Below are positions 52,855 through 62,499 of a DNA stretch of 64,000 nucleotides, piece after piece. The notes below the pieces were generated by a model. That model was not told the DNA's origin. It saw nothing but the letters and a program-made list of their open reading frames with translations, and did no database searches. The position numbers and the translations under genes are program-made. Numbering within the stretch: the first letter of the stretch is position 1; each line of letters begins with the position of its first letter. Source of the DNA: Polytrichum commune (Eukaryota > Streptophyta > Polytrichopsida > Polytrichales > Polytrichaceae); assembly GCA_950295325.1 (NCBI GenBank), contig OX485803.1, positions 682,001-746,000 on the forward strand. The letters are read 5' to 3'.

Positions 52855-54924
52855 TTAGGTGGTAGGTGGAAAGATAGTTTTTCCATTTCTTGGTAGAAAG
52901 CCTCCTTGTTGTGATGTACGGTTTGTGAGGTCTGGGAGAGGTGGTGCACTGCATGTATCTTGGATTTTGTCGGAGATTTTTTGTATGATATGGTCAAATT
53001 TTGTGCATGTTGTTTGCCATTGTTCATTTGTTAGTTGGTCTTGTATTAGGGTGTTCGTGAGTTCATTTAGCTGTGGTGCATTTTCTTCAAAGAATTCTGG
53101 TTTGAATTTTTCGATGTTTATCTGTGGGATGGGGTTTAGGATCCTTGGGGGTTTGTCTGTAGTTGGTGGTGGACAGCGGGCTAGTAGTGTATTTGGTGGG
53201 ATGTGTAGTGTTTCTGGGGAGTGGTCTGAGTTGAGGTTGTGGTCATTGTTTATGGTTGATGTGTATATGTTATTATTGGATGTTTTGATGTAATATCCAT
53301 CTATTAGGCTGGTTTGGTTGTAGTTTTGGCCTCCTTGTCTAGAGTATAGGCTGTTTGTTTGGATGTATGTAAGTTGTAGATTGTCTGTGAATATGCGCCA
53401 TTCTGTGTCTTCTGCTTGTGGTGGTGTTGTGGTGTAGTCGTTTTGTCTTCCAATTAGGGCTATGTCCCTGTTAAAGTCTCCGCATAGTATGTGTATATGG
53501 TTTGGGTGGTCAATAGTTTGTTGTGTTATATTTTGTTTAATTAGCAGTATGGATCCTATGTCTTCTTCGTGTGATGGCATATACATGTGTATTATTAGCC
53601 AGGGTTGTAGAGGTTGGTTATGTATTTTTATTATTTGTAGATATGGTGATATTATAGCTGGGGTAGGTATTTTGGTGATATTACCTGGGTATGCGTATTC
53701 TTTATTTATGAGTGTAAGGAGTCCACCTCTTGCAGGTGTATATGGCCTTCTTTGTTGTATGCATCTTGTTAGTGAGTGTGCATTATTAAATATTAGTTTA
53801 CATTGTGGGAATAGATTTTGAATGGATTTCGTGGATTTGGTTGCCGTTAATTTAGTTTCTTGTATGGTAATAATTGTTGGTTTGTTTGGTGTATGGGATA
53901 TAAGTTGATGGAGGTTTGGTAGAGCTGTGTTTAATGATGAAGCGTTCCATGTGATTATGTGCGTGTTGTAGTTTGTTGTATGATTTTCTTGAGGGTGTAG
54001 GGTGGGTGTGGTGGGTGGTGGTGGGGGGTGTGAGTATTCGTGGAGCGGTTCGTTGCATTTTAGTGCTTCTGTAAGTAATTGTAGTGGTAAAAAGGAAAAT
54101 TTGTCTGACATTGTTTGTATGGTTAGTGGTGTATTACTTTGTTCAATGAAATCATATAGTTCTTTGTGGATGGTGGTGGGTGGGTTAATAATGTTTTGGT
54201 TTGTTTGGAGGAATTGTGTATATGGGTGCATGGTTATGATGTGTCTTTCCGGTGGGTTTTGGAGTGAAGCCATACGTTCTAATACTATTGTTGTCCAATC
54301 TGGTTCTGGGGTTTGTATTAATATATGGTTACATGTTTCTATTATTGGGCTAATTGTGGTAATAAGTGCGTACAATATGCGTGGGGGTGGGTGGTGTTGG
54401 TTTCTATAAATGTATCTTGATAGGTATGGGTAGGCAGTAATTGTGTCTTGGTGTTTGGGGTGTGTTAGATTTATTATAGGAGAAAATTGTTTTGCTAAGT
54501 GTTGGTATTCGGGTTGTAATTTGATGGTGCATTCCATGAAGTATATTTTGCATCTGTTTTTATGTGTGCATGGGTGTGTTTGGAGGATATTGGGCATGGG
54601 TCCCGGGTTGGTTTCAATGTCTCCACTAAGTAATATTAAGAAGTGTAAGGAGAATGCTTGGATAATGAGGGGGTTTGGTCGTTCTTTATGTCTTTGTCTC
54701 TTATTATTGTTTATTGTTTTATGGGCTTGTTTTGTTATGTGTCTTGGGTGTTTAATGGTTCTTTTTTGTGTTTGTTTAATAGGTGTGGTTTTGTGTAGAA
54801 TTCTTTGTCTTATTTTGTTTTTTTGGTTTTGGACGAGGCCGGTAGGCCGAGTCCGTTTTAGGTGGTTTTTGTGGTTTCTATGTTGTGTTTTTTTCGTTTT
54901 GTATGTTTGGAGGAGTTTGAGCAT
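52855..54924 (-). CDS. LINE ORF2 N-terminal part: 2A-like motif and APE endonuclease, 689 aa
   Basis: This open part of ORF2 starts at ATG 54924 here, but the frame stays open upstream, at least into the duplicated unit near 55190. Residues 21-38 hold the basic motif LKRTRPTGLVQNQ. Residues 92-109 are SLHFLILLS followed by GDIETNPGP, a canonical 2A-like motif. Residues about 320-590 are an APE-type endonuclease: ITWNASSL, IQETKL, GGLLTLI, LCGDFNRD, SLIDGYYI and SDHSPETLHI carry the expected Asn, Glu, Asp/Asn, Asp and His positions. The endonuclease would nick target DNA for target-primed reverse transcription. The frame ends at a stop before RT. The coding strand is A/C-rich and G-poor. Confidence 0.85.
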   Translation of the reverse strand: MLKLLQTYKTKKTQHRNHKNHLKRTRPTGLVQNQKNKIRQRILHKTTPIKQTQKRTIKHPRHITKQAHKTINNNKRQRHKERPNPLIIQAFSLHFLILLSGDIETNPGPMPNILQTHPCTHKNRCKIYFMECTIKLQPEYQHLAKQFSPIINLTHPKHQDTITAYPYLSRYIYRNQHHPPPRILYALITTISPIIETCNHILIQTPEPDWTTIVLERMASLQNPPERHIITMHPYTQFLQTNQNIINPPTTIHKELYDFIEQSNTPLTIQTMSDKFSFLPLQLLTEALKCNEPLHEYSHPPPPPTTPTLHPQENHTTNYNTHIITWNASSLNTALPNLHQLISHTPNKPTIITIQETKLTATKSTKSIQNLFPQCKLIFNNAHSLTRCIQQRRPYTPARGGLLTLINKEYAYPGNITKIPTPAIISPYLQIIKIHNQPLQPWLIIHMYMPSHEEDIGSILLIKQNITQQTIDHPNHIHILCGDFNRDIALIGRQNDYTTTPPQAEDTEWRIFTDNLQLTYIQTNSLYSRQGGQNYNQTSLIDGYYIKTSNNNIYTSTINNDHNLNSDHSPETLHIPPNTLLARCPPPTTDKPPRILNPIPQINIEKFKPEFFEENAPQLNELTNTLIQDQLTNEQWQTTCTKFDHIIQKISDKIQDTCSAPPLPDLTNRTSQQGGFLPRNGKTIFPPTT
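54598..54624 (-). other. Canonical 2A-like motif GDIETNPGP
   Basis: The nine residues fit D-V/I-E-x-N-P-G-P and follow a leucine-rich stretch (SLHFLILLS), as in known 2A sequences. In those, the ribosome skips the Gly-Pro bond so that two proteins come from one frame. Cutting here would release a basic leader from the endonuclease-RT polyprotein. Activity is inferred, not shown. Confidence 0.85.
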
Positions 54925-54951
54925 GGGTCCCAGGTTGGTTTCGGTGTCTTT
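54925..54951 (-). other. Degenerate upstream 2A-like motif KDTETNLGP
   Basis: It lies in frame with ORF2, directly before ATG 54924, after SSLHFLIPLS. It is part of a tandem duplication of about 330 bp: the 2A motifs are 327 bp apart and the preceding LKxxRPTGLxQNQKNKIRQ motifs are about 335 bp apart. The key Pro before Gly is Leu, so ribosome skipping is unlikely now. Confidence 0.8.
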
Positions 54952-56701
54952 GCTAAGTGGTATTAGAAAGTGTAGGGAGGATGTGTGGATATTGAGAGTG
55001 TTTGAGCGTTCTTCATAGGTTATATACCATTGTTTTTTATTCTTGGTATTTAATTGGTGGTCTAGGTGGGTTATGTGGTTTATGTGTTTGATGGTTCTTT
55101 TTTGTGTTTGTTTGTTATGTGCGGTTTTGTGTTGGCTTCCTTGTCTTATTTTGTTTTTTTGGTTTTGGGCGAGGCCGGTCGGCCGAGCCTGTTTTAGGTT
55201 ATTTTCATTGGTATTTTTTTTTGTGTTTTGTTGTTTTTGTGTATTGTTTGGATGGAGTGTGGCAGTATTATGGGTTGTTTGTTTTTCTGTGTGTTTTATT
55301 AAGATAGTGTAGCTTGGGCTAGGTGTATTGGTTAGTTGTTTGGTACCTTGTGTCTTATAAGGTTTTGATTTTTTATATAGAGTTTTAAGGGGGTATTTGT
55401 ATTTTTCCGTTCCTTGGGGTTTTTTGGGTTTTTATTGTTAGGATTTTTGTGTTATTTTGTGTGTTGTTTGTGTGGTTGTGTTATGAGTTGTTATTTCTTG
55501 ATTATATTTTGTGTTATCTTTTGTTTTTCTTATGTTTTTTTGGTTTTTATGTAGCTTTGTTTGGTGTTTGTTATAGTTAGGTGGGGTGTGTGTCCTTTTG
55601 TGTTTATTTGTTTGTTTTGTTTTATTGGTTGAGGTCAAGTTAGGTGTTTTAAGTATATTTGTTATGTGGTGATGGTTTATTATTTTCTTGTTATAAGTTT
55701 GTACATGTGTTGCTTTATTTGAGTTCTTATTTTGTGTATTTGCTGTTTTTGATTTGTTTGTTTGGTTTTGGGCGAGGCCGGTTAGCCGAGTCCATTTTAT
55801 TTGTTGTTTTTTTTCCACATTTTTTGGGTGTGTGTTTTGGTGTGTCGTAGTTGTCATTTTGCATTTTTTTGTATGTAATGTTGATTTTGTTATTTTGGGA
55901 AGGTTTGTTTTTTTGGTTTTGTGTGTATTATGATGTGTTATCTGTGAATGTGTTTGATTACTTTTTGGTATGTTTGGGGATTGATTTACTTTGATTGTGT
56001 AGTGATTGTGTGTTACTTTTGTAGTTTGGGCGAGGCCGGTAGGCCGAGCTCGTTTTAGGATTGTGCATGTTAATAGTTTAGGGGGATTGATGTTTTTTGG
56101 CGGTATTTTTTATTTTTGTATTTTTATTATTGTTGGGTGTGTTCTTTTGTTATGTTTGTATTTTCTTTGTTTTTGTGCGAGGCCGGTAGGCCGAGCCCGT
56201 TTTAGGTTTGTTTTGGGTATATTTTTCTTATCTTTGTTGTTTATGGTTATGCATTTTTCTTCTTTGATTGTTTGGGGTTTTATGTGGTTTATTGATTTTG
56301 TGGTTGTGGGTGTTGTTTTAGTTTTCCTTTGTGTGAGGGCATTAGAAAGTGTTGTTCGTTTTTTGTGTTTTATGTTTTTGTGTGTTTGTTTAGAGATTTT
56401 GGGGTTTTTGTTTTTTGGATTTTTGGGGTTATGTGTTGTTACTTTTTGTTTTGTTTGTGCGGCAACGTTAAGAGGTGCTATTTCTTTCTTGTTTTTTGTT
56501 TGTTCTAGGTTTGTTGGGTTTGTTTTTTGTATAGCTTTTTTGTTTTTGTGTTGTGCTTTTGTTTTATCATTGATGGTTTTACATATCCTAGGTAGGAGGT
56601 ATATCGTGTCTTTTTTGGGACGGGGTTTTATTTGTTTTTGTTGGGTGTGTTTATTTTTGTTTTTGGGTTTTATGTTATTTGGGGTTGTGTGTTGTTTGAG
56701 C

Positions 56702-56705
<4 letters not shown>

Positions 56706-56740
<35 letters not shown>
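56706..56740. repeat. GTT microsatellite
   Basis: About twelve gtt/ttg units lie in a row. On the LINE strand they give a poly-Asn run inside a low-complexity open frame (56904-56110). That frame is probably open because its A/C-rich sequence has few stop codons. Confidence 0.9.
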
Positions 56741-57435
56741 TTTGTTTTTTGTTTTTTTGGTTTATGGGCGAGGTTGGTAGGCCGGGTTCTTTTTAGGTTT
56801 TTGTTTGTCATTATTTTTATTAGTTTTGTAAAGTTTTTTTGTTTGTTTGTTTGGGGTGGTGAGGTGTATGTCTTTATGTGTTTTGTTTTGTTGATTAGGT
56901 TCATTTTAAGTGTGGATGTTGGGTATTTTGTAGTATGATTTTGATGATTTGTTATATTTTTGGTGTTACTTTGGTTGGGTATTGTGTTTTTTGAGTTTGT
57001 TTTTTGTGTGTATTTGTTGTTGATTTGTTGTGTTCATATTTGTTTTGTTTTTGGGTGAGGCCGGTAGGCTGAGCCCATTTTATGTTATGTAAGTATTTCC
57101 TAATTTTCTTTTGATGTGTATTTTGGTGTTTTGTATTTGTTGTTTTATAGTTTTTTGTGTGTAGGTTTTGTTTTGTTGTTTTGGTTTGAGGTTGGGTTTT
57201 TCTTGTTTTTGTTTGGTTTGATATGTTTTGTTTTTGTTTATTTGTGAGAGCATTTAGGAATGCTTTTTGTTTTATTTGTGAGAGCATTTAGGGATGCTTT
57301 ATTTGTTATTTGTTTCGTTTCTTTAGCATTTCCAAATGCCATTGAGTTTTGATTTCTTGATTTCTTGATTTCTTTTTTCTTTTTTTGTGTGAATACACAT
57401 TTTTTGTAGGTGGGCTATGTGGTTGTTTTTCCAAT

Positions 57436-59577
57436 CTAGTTTTCTAATTGTGGTTGTGTTGGTGCTAGAATGGAGTCAAGCGCCTTTGTTGTCATATTAA
57501 CCGCTTGTGATGTTAGCGCTAGCTGTTTTATGATTTCCGCCAGTTGAGTTTTGACGTGTGTTGTCAAATTTCGGGTGATTCTTTCTTCACGTACATCTGC
57601 CTCTAAAGACACCTCTTTTTTGAATTCACCCATTTCTTTGTGTATTTCGGCTGTGAGCTCGGTTTTGAGCTCGATTATGAGTTGCCCATTTCTTTTATCC
57701 ATGGCCGTTTCAACCAGTGCATCTAGATCATCCCGTGTGATCACGGCACTTTTTCCTTTGTTTTGTGGTGCATTGCGAGTTGCCTCAAGTGTATCCACAA
57801 TTGCTGTGGATAAGTCACAAAAACCAAGTTTTTCTTGTTCCTCTTTGGTGGGTGGTATTGCACCTTGTAAGCTTTTTGGGTGAGGTGTAAAACTTACATG
57901 TTTGCCAAAGATTTCTACAGTCTTGCCTACCCATTGTCTATAGACAATGGCGTTGAGGCATTGTACATTGGCCAAGCCTTTGTGAAGATCACCTACTTGC
58001 CCTGGAAAGTAGAAAGATGCGACATTTAACCCACCCAATACTGCTTTGATGGACTCCTTCGTATCTTCAACTTTCTTCATTTTGTGAAGACCATATAGGC
58101 ATAGCATGGTGGCATTCTTCTTCTTGATTTCTTCTTCGGTGAGCCCTTCTCCGTGGCTCCTTCTCTCCGCTTTGGCTGCTTGTGGTGTGATTACCTGCAT
58201 GAGTTCTTGTTTGTATGGAACAAGATATTGAATGATTATGTTTGCTTGTGTTGGCGTGGTTGAGATGAGCCATCCCCATGTTTCCTCTTTGACCTTTTGC
58301 ACGCTAGCAATCTCATAGTCATATCCACGTCTGAAACTCTCAATTAGAACATCTCTCTGAAGCTCACTAGTGGAGATGAGGTGTAGTTTGGGGTTCTCAA
58401 TTTTTGTAGATAGCAAAGTGTTTCTAGCTATTGAATCACAGCACTTACAAATTTTTCCTAGAGTTTGGGTTTTGTCTAGTGTCAAGATACAGGGGCGTAG
58501 CCCCTTAAGCATGCCAATGCCATCAATTTTAGGATTTTTGAGATGAATCTTAATGGTCCCCGTCCAAAACTTGATTTTGTTATTTCTCTCTTTTTCTTTG
58601 CATGGAATGTAGATGGGTTCCGCTAGTCCTATCCCCATTTCTATGCTCATATGTGCTAGTCTAGTTGTTGCCATGGTGAGTATCTCGTTATGAGTGTAGT
58701 CTGTTGATGGTCTTTCAAAAAAGACAGCTATGTGATAATCAAAGGACAGCCTCGTACCTGGATCAACTTCTGTTTCAATGGGTAATTGGGTTAGGTTGAA
58801 ATGTTGCCCACCTTTCCCATCCGGCCTCTCTAGTGGGTAGAGTAGTTGCTTCACATGTGGGAATTCAATCTTGAAAAGTTGGCTCATCTCATCTGCTTCC
58901 TCCTCAGATATGCCCATTCCGATAAGGTCTTCCTTCTTCGTTGATGGCTTACAATCTTTGGTTTCTACCCCTTCATCGATAGCGAGCTGCTCCATGGCCA
59001 CGATCCCAAGCCAGAAGTCTCTCGGAATATCTTTCAATCCGTTTGTAAGCTCCGCATTCTTCTTCCGTTTGCTTGAGTTGTTTCCCTTCTTTGCTTCTTG
59101 TGTCCTTTTGTTTTGAGTAGTCTCTATCAACATTGTGTCTTCTGTGTCTTCCATGTTGGTGTCAATGGGGCTCCTCATGATGGCGTCATGAACTGCTTTG
59201 CCTCTGCTTGCCATCTGTTGCACACAATGATTGCTAATGTTTTGGTAAGTTTCTAGGGTAGTGCTTTTATCTCCTCCTCCTTTTTGCGCGTGCAATCGGG
59301 CTTTGTAGAGGAGATTAGAGCTTTTATTTGTTTGTTTGTAAGTAATACATATCTTATGAGTTGTTATTGGGAGGTTTGTAGATTTGTGTGCTAATTTGTT
59401 TGGGGGTATGCTATTATGTTGAGGGCAAATAAATTCCATGGTGCTCTTACTTATTGATTTGATGTGCGTGAAATGATGGTAAGGGTTAGGGAGCTTACCT
59501 GATACGCTGGTTTTGTAGTCCGATGTCGTTGTTGTAAGCTCTGCTCTAAGTGATTTGGTGCGGAATGGCCGTTGCAT
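57436..59577 (-). CDS. LINE ORF1 candidate, up to 713 aa, no recognised domain
   Basis: A long intact frame lies upstream of ORF2 on the same strand, where LINEs carry ORF1 (an RNA-binding chaperone). Possible starts are ATG 59577, 59439 (residue 47) and 59214 (residue 122, MASRGKAVHDAI). The last is attractive because acidic, protein-like sequence begins there. Visible features are a Lys-rich KRTQEAKKGNNSSKRKKN near 160-180, a possible KICKCCDS Cys cluster near 380, and a C-terminal region about 630-705 (IELKTELTAEIHKEMGEFKK and on) that looks coiled-coil. I see no zinc knuckle and no certain RRM. Base use is ordinary, unlike the A/C-rich ORF2. It could instead be an unrelated gene next to the LINE. 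Confidence 0.6.
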   Translation of the reverse strand: MQRPFRTKSLRAELTTTTSDYKTSVSGKLPNPYHHFTHIKSISKSTMEFICPQHNSIPPNKLAHKSTNLPITTHKICITYKQTNKSSNLLYKARLHAQKGGGDKSTTLETYQNISNHCVQQMASRGKAVHDAIMRSPIDTNMEDTEDTMLIETTQNKRTQEAKKGNNSSKRKKNAELTNGLKDIPRDFWLGIVAMEQLAIDEGVETKDCKPSTKKEDLIGMGISEEEADEMSQLFKIEFPHVKQLLYPLERPDGKGGQHFNLTQLPIETEVDPGTRLSFDYHIAVFFERPSTDYTHNEILTMATTRLAHMSIEMGIGLAEPIYIPCKEKERNNKIKFWTGTIKIHLKNPKIDGIGMLKGLRPCILTLDKTQTLGKICKCCDSIARNTLLSTKIENPKLHLISTSELQRDVLIESFRRGYDYEIASVQKVKEETWGWLISTTPTQANIIIQYLVPYKQELMQVITPQAAKAERRSHGEGLTEEEIKKKNATMLCLYGLHKMKKVEDTKESIKAVLGGLNVASFYFPGQVGDLHKGLANVQCLNAIVYRQWVGKTVEIFGKHVSFTPHPKSLQGAIPPTKEEQEKLGFCDLSTAIVDTLEATRNAPQNKGKSAVITRDDLDALVETAMDKRNGQLIIELKTELTAEIHKEMGEFKKEVSLEADVREERITRNLTTHVKTQLAEIIKQLALTSQAVNMTTKALDSILAPTQPQLEN

Positions 59578-61159
59578 GTGCTTGGTAGAGGTGTGGAGTG
59601 TTTGGAGGAGTTGTGGTCCCTAGTGTTTACGGTGGTGAGGCGGGCTTGGCAAGATTAGTATGTTGACAGTGTGGTGCTCATTCTTTCAACCCGGTGTCAT
59701 TGCCCAACAACAAGACGAGTCCCCAGCTCTTTCAGTTTAGGACTAGGGTTTAACGAATGGGCAACTCTTACTATCGAACAGACATGGGTCTGCCTTGCTA
59801 ACTTCCCTTTCCTGGAGCCAATTAAATACGGAACAGAATCGCCCTCAACGTATGTAACCTTCCCAGTCTTGGGTCACCGGGAACTACTACGGACAGTGAG
59901 AGTATGCTTGATTGGTGTTGTTAATGCTGGGTCGGTGTTGGAACATAGAGTACGATCAGTGGCAACAGTTGGTGGTGTAGTCAGATTTGATGATGTAGCT
60001 GATGCAGACCTGCATCTACTTGAATGCAGTTGTCCGTAGTGAAGCTGATGAAGGCAAGGGTAGTGGTTCAGTCAAAGGGCGTCGGCAATGTCGGTCGACA
60101 TGCACACACATACAAGTTGCGGTCTGTGGTACGGGGACTGAACAGGGTCAGCGCAGATCTCTAGTCTGCAACCTTTCCTTGTCTGTATCAGCTTCGATCA
60201 GCCTTTAAGCTCAATGAGCTTTGATTGTAGGGGCTACAATCTGCAAATAGAGCTACAACTGCATTAGTGATGCCCGGGACCAGTTTAGACTAGCAATCTT
60301 TGATTAGCATGTTGTGGACAGCGGACTCTTCAGTCGGCGATGCCACCCTTAGTCTTCATAGTCTAACTACTTCGGTGACCTCACTGGTCACTACGATCAG
60401 AACTGCAGTTGCTTCAACCGGATCTATAGGCTGCTATGCTCAACTTCATCGATCACTTCGGCTTCCACGATCAGATCACGTAGACTGTGTTGACTAAGCT
60501 ATCAAGTGAATCCTTGCCTAGGGTGTTGCCATCTGTGACAACAGAGGAGCGACTGCAAACTTGGTCAGATATGCATACAACCAAGATTGTGAGCACTCGG
60601 ATTTGCTAGCAATCACTTTAATCTGTCGAAGCCGATCTGCAAGCACACCCTTTGACGCATACAACCAAAGCCGCACACTCTGTAAATGCCCACATGAAGC
60701 GTGCACTCTGCAGGCGCACACTCCGCAACGCACAAATCTTCCACTGGTCTACTGAGCCCAGCCTCAGATTTGTTGATCCCAGCCTCCGCCAGCTCCACGG
60801 CTAAATTTGCAAATACTTTCCTGCGAACTGCAAGCGATCTGTCAAACAGAAAACAAACAAACGGAATGGGATCACCCTATGCGCCTGTTTTCGTACAGAT
60901 CTTCCACTGATCTACTGAACCCAACCTCCGATCTGTTGATCCCAACCTCCAGCAGCTCCGCGGCCAACCCTGCAAATACTCTCCTGCGGAATGCAATCAA
61001 TCTGTCAATCAAGCGGACTAGAATCACCCTCTTCGCCTGAGAACACAAGCGATGCTTACTACGCCAGAGTTCCTCCGCGCTTCCTCACATAACTCAGAGC
61101 TCCGCTCTCACCATTTTTCCCCACATTGAACTTGAAACATATTTGAGCAAGATCGACGG
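59578..61159. other. Region upstream of LINE ORF1; tandem duplication, no gene supported
   Basis: ORFs here (for example 59671-60039 and 60701-60910) have no recognisable domain. Two direct repeats of about 163 bp, 60738-60900 and 60901-61063, share cttccactg, tactga-cccagcctc, gatctgttgatccca-like and caaatact-tcctgcg blocks. The region could be the 5' untranslated region of the minus-strand LINE, with repeated promoter units, but nothing proves it. Confidence 0.4.
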
Positions 61160-62490
61160 GGATTCTTTGTATTTGTTTTAACACATTGGTTGCCATTATT
61201 CCCTATGATGAGGATGTTGTTCTACTCTCAAAGACATTTGGACAAGTTGTATGAGTTTTGCACTTCTTCTAGCCTTTAAGTCAATTTATCAAAGACCAAA
61301 ATCATGATATTTGGCCACAACAAAAAGGAAATTAAACCAAGAGAGTTTACCTAGACAAGGACCAAATGGAGATAACCCTTGAATACAAATACCTTGGGAT
61401 TGATTTTTATTCACATGGTTACTTTGAGCCATCTAGTAAAAGATGAAGAATCGTAGGTACAAAAGCCTTGATGGACATTTTAAGAAAAGAACCAATGGAA
61501 GGAGCCACATGTTGGGAACTCAAATCCCATCTATTCAAGGCTTTGGTACTTCCAACTTTCACATATGGCATTATAATTTGGGAATGCGACTTGAAAAACT
61601 CTCATTGGAAGGCTTTCGAGAAAGGCACAAAGATGCATATGATATCTCATGTCAAATTATGTTCTACGACTACCTATCATACTTTGTTGGCCAAATTTGG
61701 AAAATTCCCCATTGAATTACATGCTTTCAAGTTCACTATAGGCTTTCAACAATGGCTGGCCCACCTATCCCCCTCTTGGTTAGTCAAGAAAGCACACTCG
61801 TTTTTTTGACACCTAGCACAAATCACCAATCATGTGGGAGACATCATGACGTCTATCTCACTGGGACACCCATGACAACCCAACCACATAATTTTTTTTT
61901 TAAAAGATATCAAAGAGGTTTTCTTGCTAAAAAATGGAACTCCTTCCATCTCTTAGGGAAGAAACTAGATTACCTCCACCTCGAGGATTTTCTCAAATAT
62001 GAATGTGAATGATACTTCAAGAAACCATTGTTGCCACCAAAACGCAAGATAATTGCTGCTAATTGCACCTCGAACCATAGGCTAGCCACTAAAATTAAGC
62101 AATGGACGACTATCCCATCTCTAGAGGCACCAGACTATGCCACTTTGGCTCTTGTATTGCTGTAGTAAATGAGGCACATTTTGAGTTGGAATTTTCCCTA
62201 TATAAGCTCATTAGAGATAACTTTTCATCACTATTTGAAAATGTGGTCCTAGAGAGCCTCGAGTATTTCTTCAATTGGACCACCGAGTTGACATTAGACT
62301 CTCTCTCACACCAAGGTTGTTGCACTTTGCCGCTCTTGAGAATTAGTTGCTTAAAAACCATCTTGATATACTTTAAATCCCATTAGCCTTTCCGACTTCT
62401 TGGACTTTAAATCAAATTCATTTCAATTCCATTCACTCTCTTTTCCAATCCTTGTAGAACCTTTCCAAACACTATAGCACTATGGTTTTT
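61160..62490 (+). pseudogene. Second LINE family: reverse transcriptase C-terminal fragment
   Basis: A degraded catalytic motif reads YDEDVVLLS, and LEYKYLGIDFYSHGYF (the RT thumb start) follows. Then 61468-61809 stays open with LPTFTYGIIIWECDLKNSHW and IELHAFKFTIGFQQWLAHL, and 61900-62012 continues with EVFLAKKWNSFHLLGKKLDY. Stops interrupt it before and after. The sequence and base use differ from the A/C-rich LINE, so this is another family. The 5' end is missing. Confidence 0.75.
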
Positions 62491-62499
62491 GTTCAACTT

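Larger units (their letters stand above)
54832..57083 (-). repeat. Seven dispersed copies of a 30-bp motif in the LINE inter-ORF spacer
   Basis: On the plus strand the motif is gcgaggccggtaggccgag followed by cccgttttagg. Copies are at about 54832-54862, 55167-55198, 55771-55800, 56028-56060, 56175-56206, 56766-56797 and 57053-57083, all in the same orientation. On the minus strand all seven can be read in one frame as a variant of LKRARPTGLAQ. Spacing is irregular (about 150 to 600 bp). Most are followed on the element strand by a run of A and C. They are islands of GC in a G/T-rich (plus strand) spacer. Confidence 0.9.
47435..59577 (-). mobile_element. Very large LINE (APE-type non-LTR retrotransposon), defective
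   Basis: Read on the minus strand, the parts are: ORF1 (59577-57436), a 2.5-kb low-complexity spacer with seven copies of a 30-bp motif, and a broken ORF2 (about 55250-47849). ORF2 holds 2A-like motifs, an APE endonuclease, reverse transcriptase, an unidentified linker domain, RNase H and a C-terminal domain. A 50-bp tandem array follows. ORF2 alone is about 7 kb, far longer than the usual 3-4 kb. Stops, frameshifts and loss of RT motif B make this copy inactive. The true ends and target-site duplication were not found. ORF1 is assigned to the element by orientation and position only. Confidence 0.8.

Noticed and set aside
56006-56938. 310-residue hydrophobic ORF on the plus strand (many F, L, V, C)
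   Set aside because: It is the antisense of the A/C-rich LINE spacer. Its hydrophobic look comes from the G/T bias, as for the plus-strand ORFs at 52859-55312.
55438-57287. Minus-strand Asn/Lys/Thr-rich ORFs in the spacer as real proteins
   Set aside because: They are low complexity and explained by composition. Only the dispersed LKRARPTGLAQ motif is kept.
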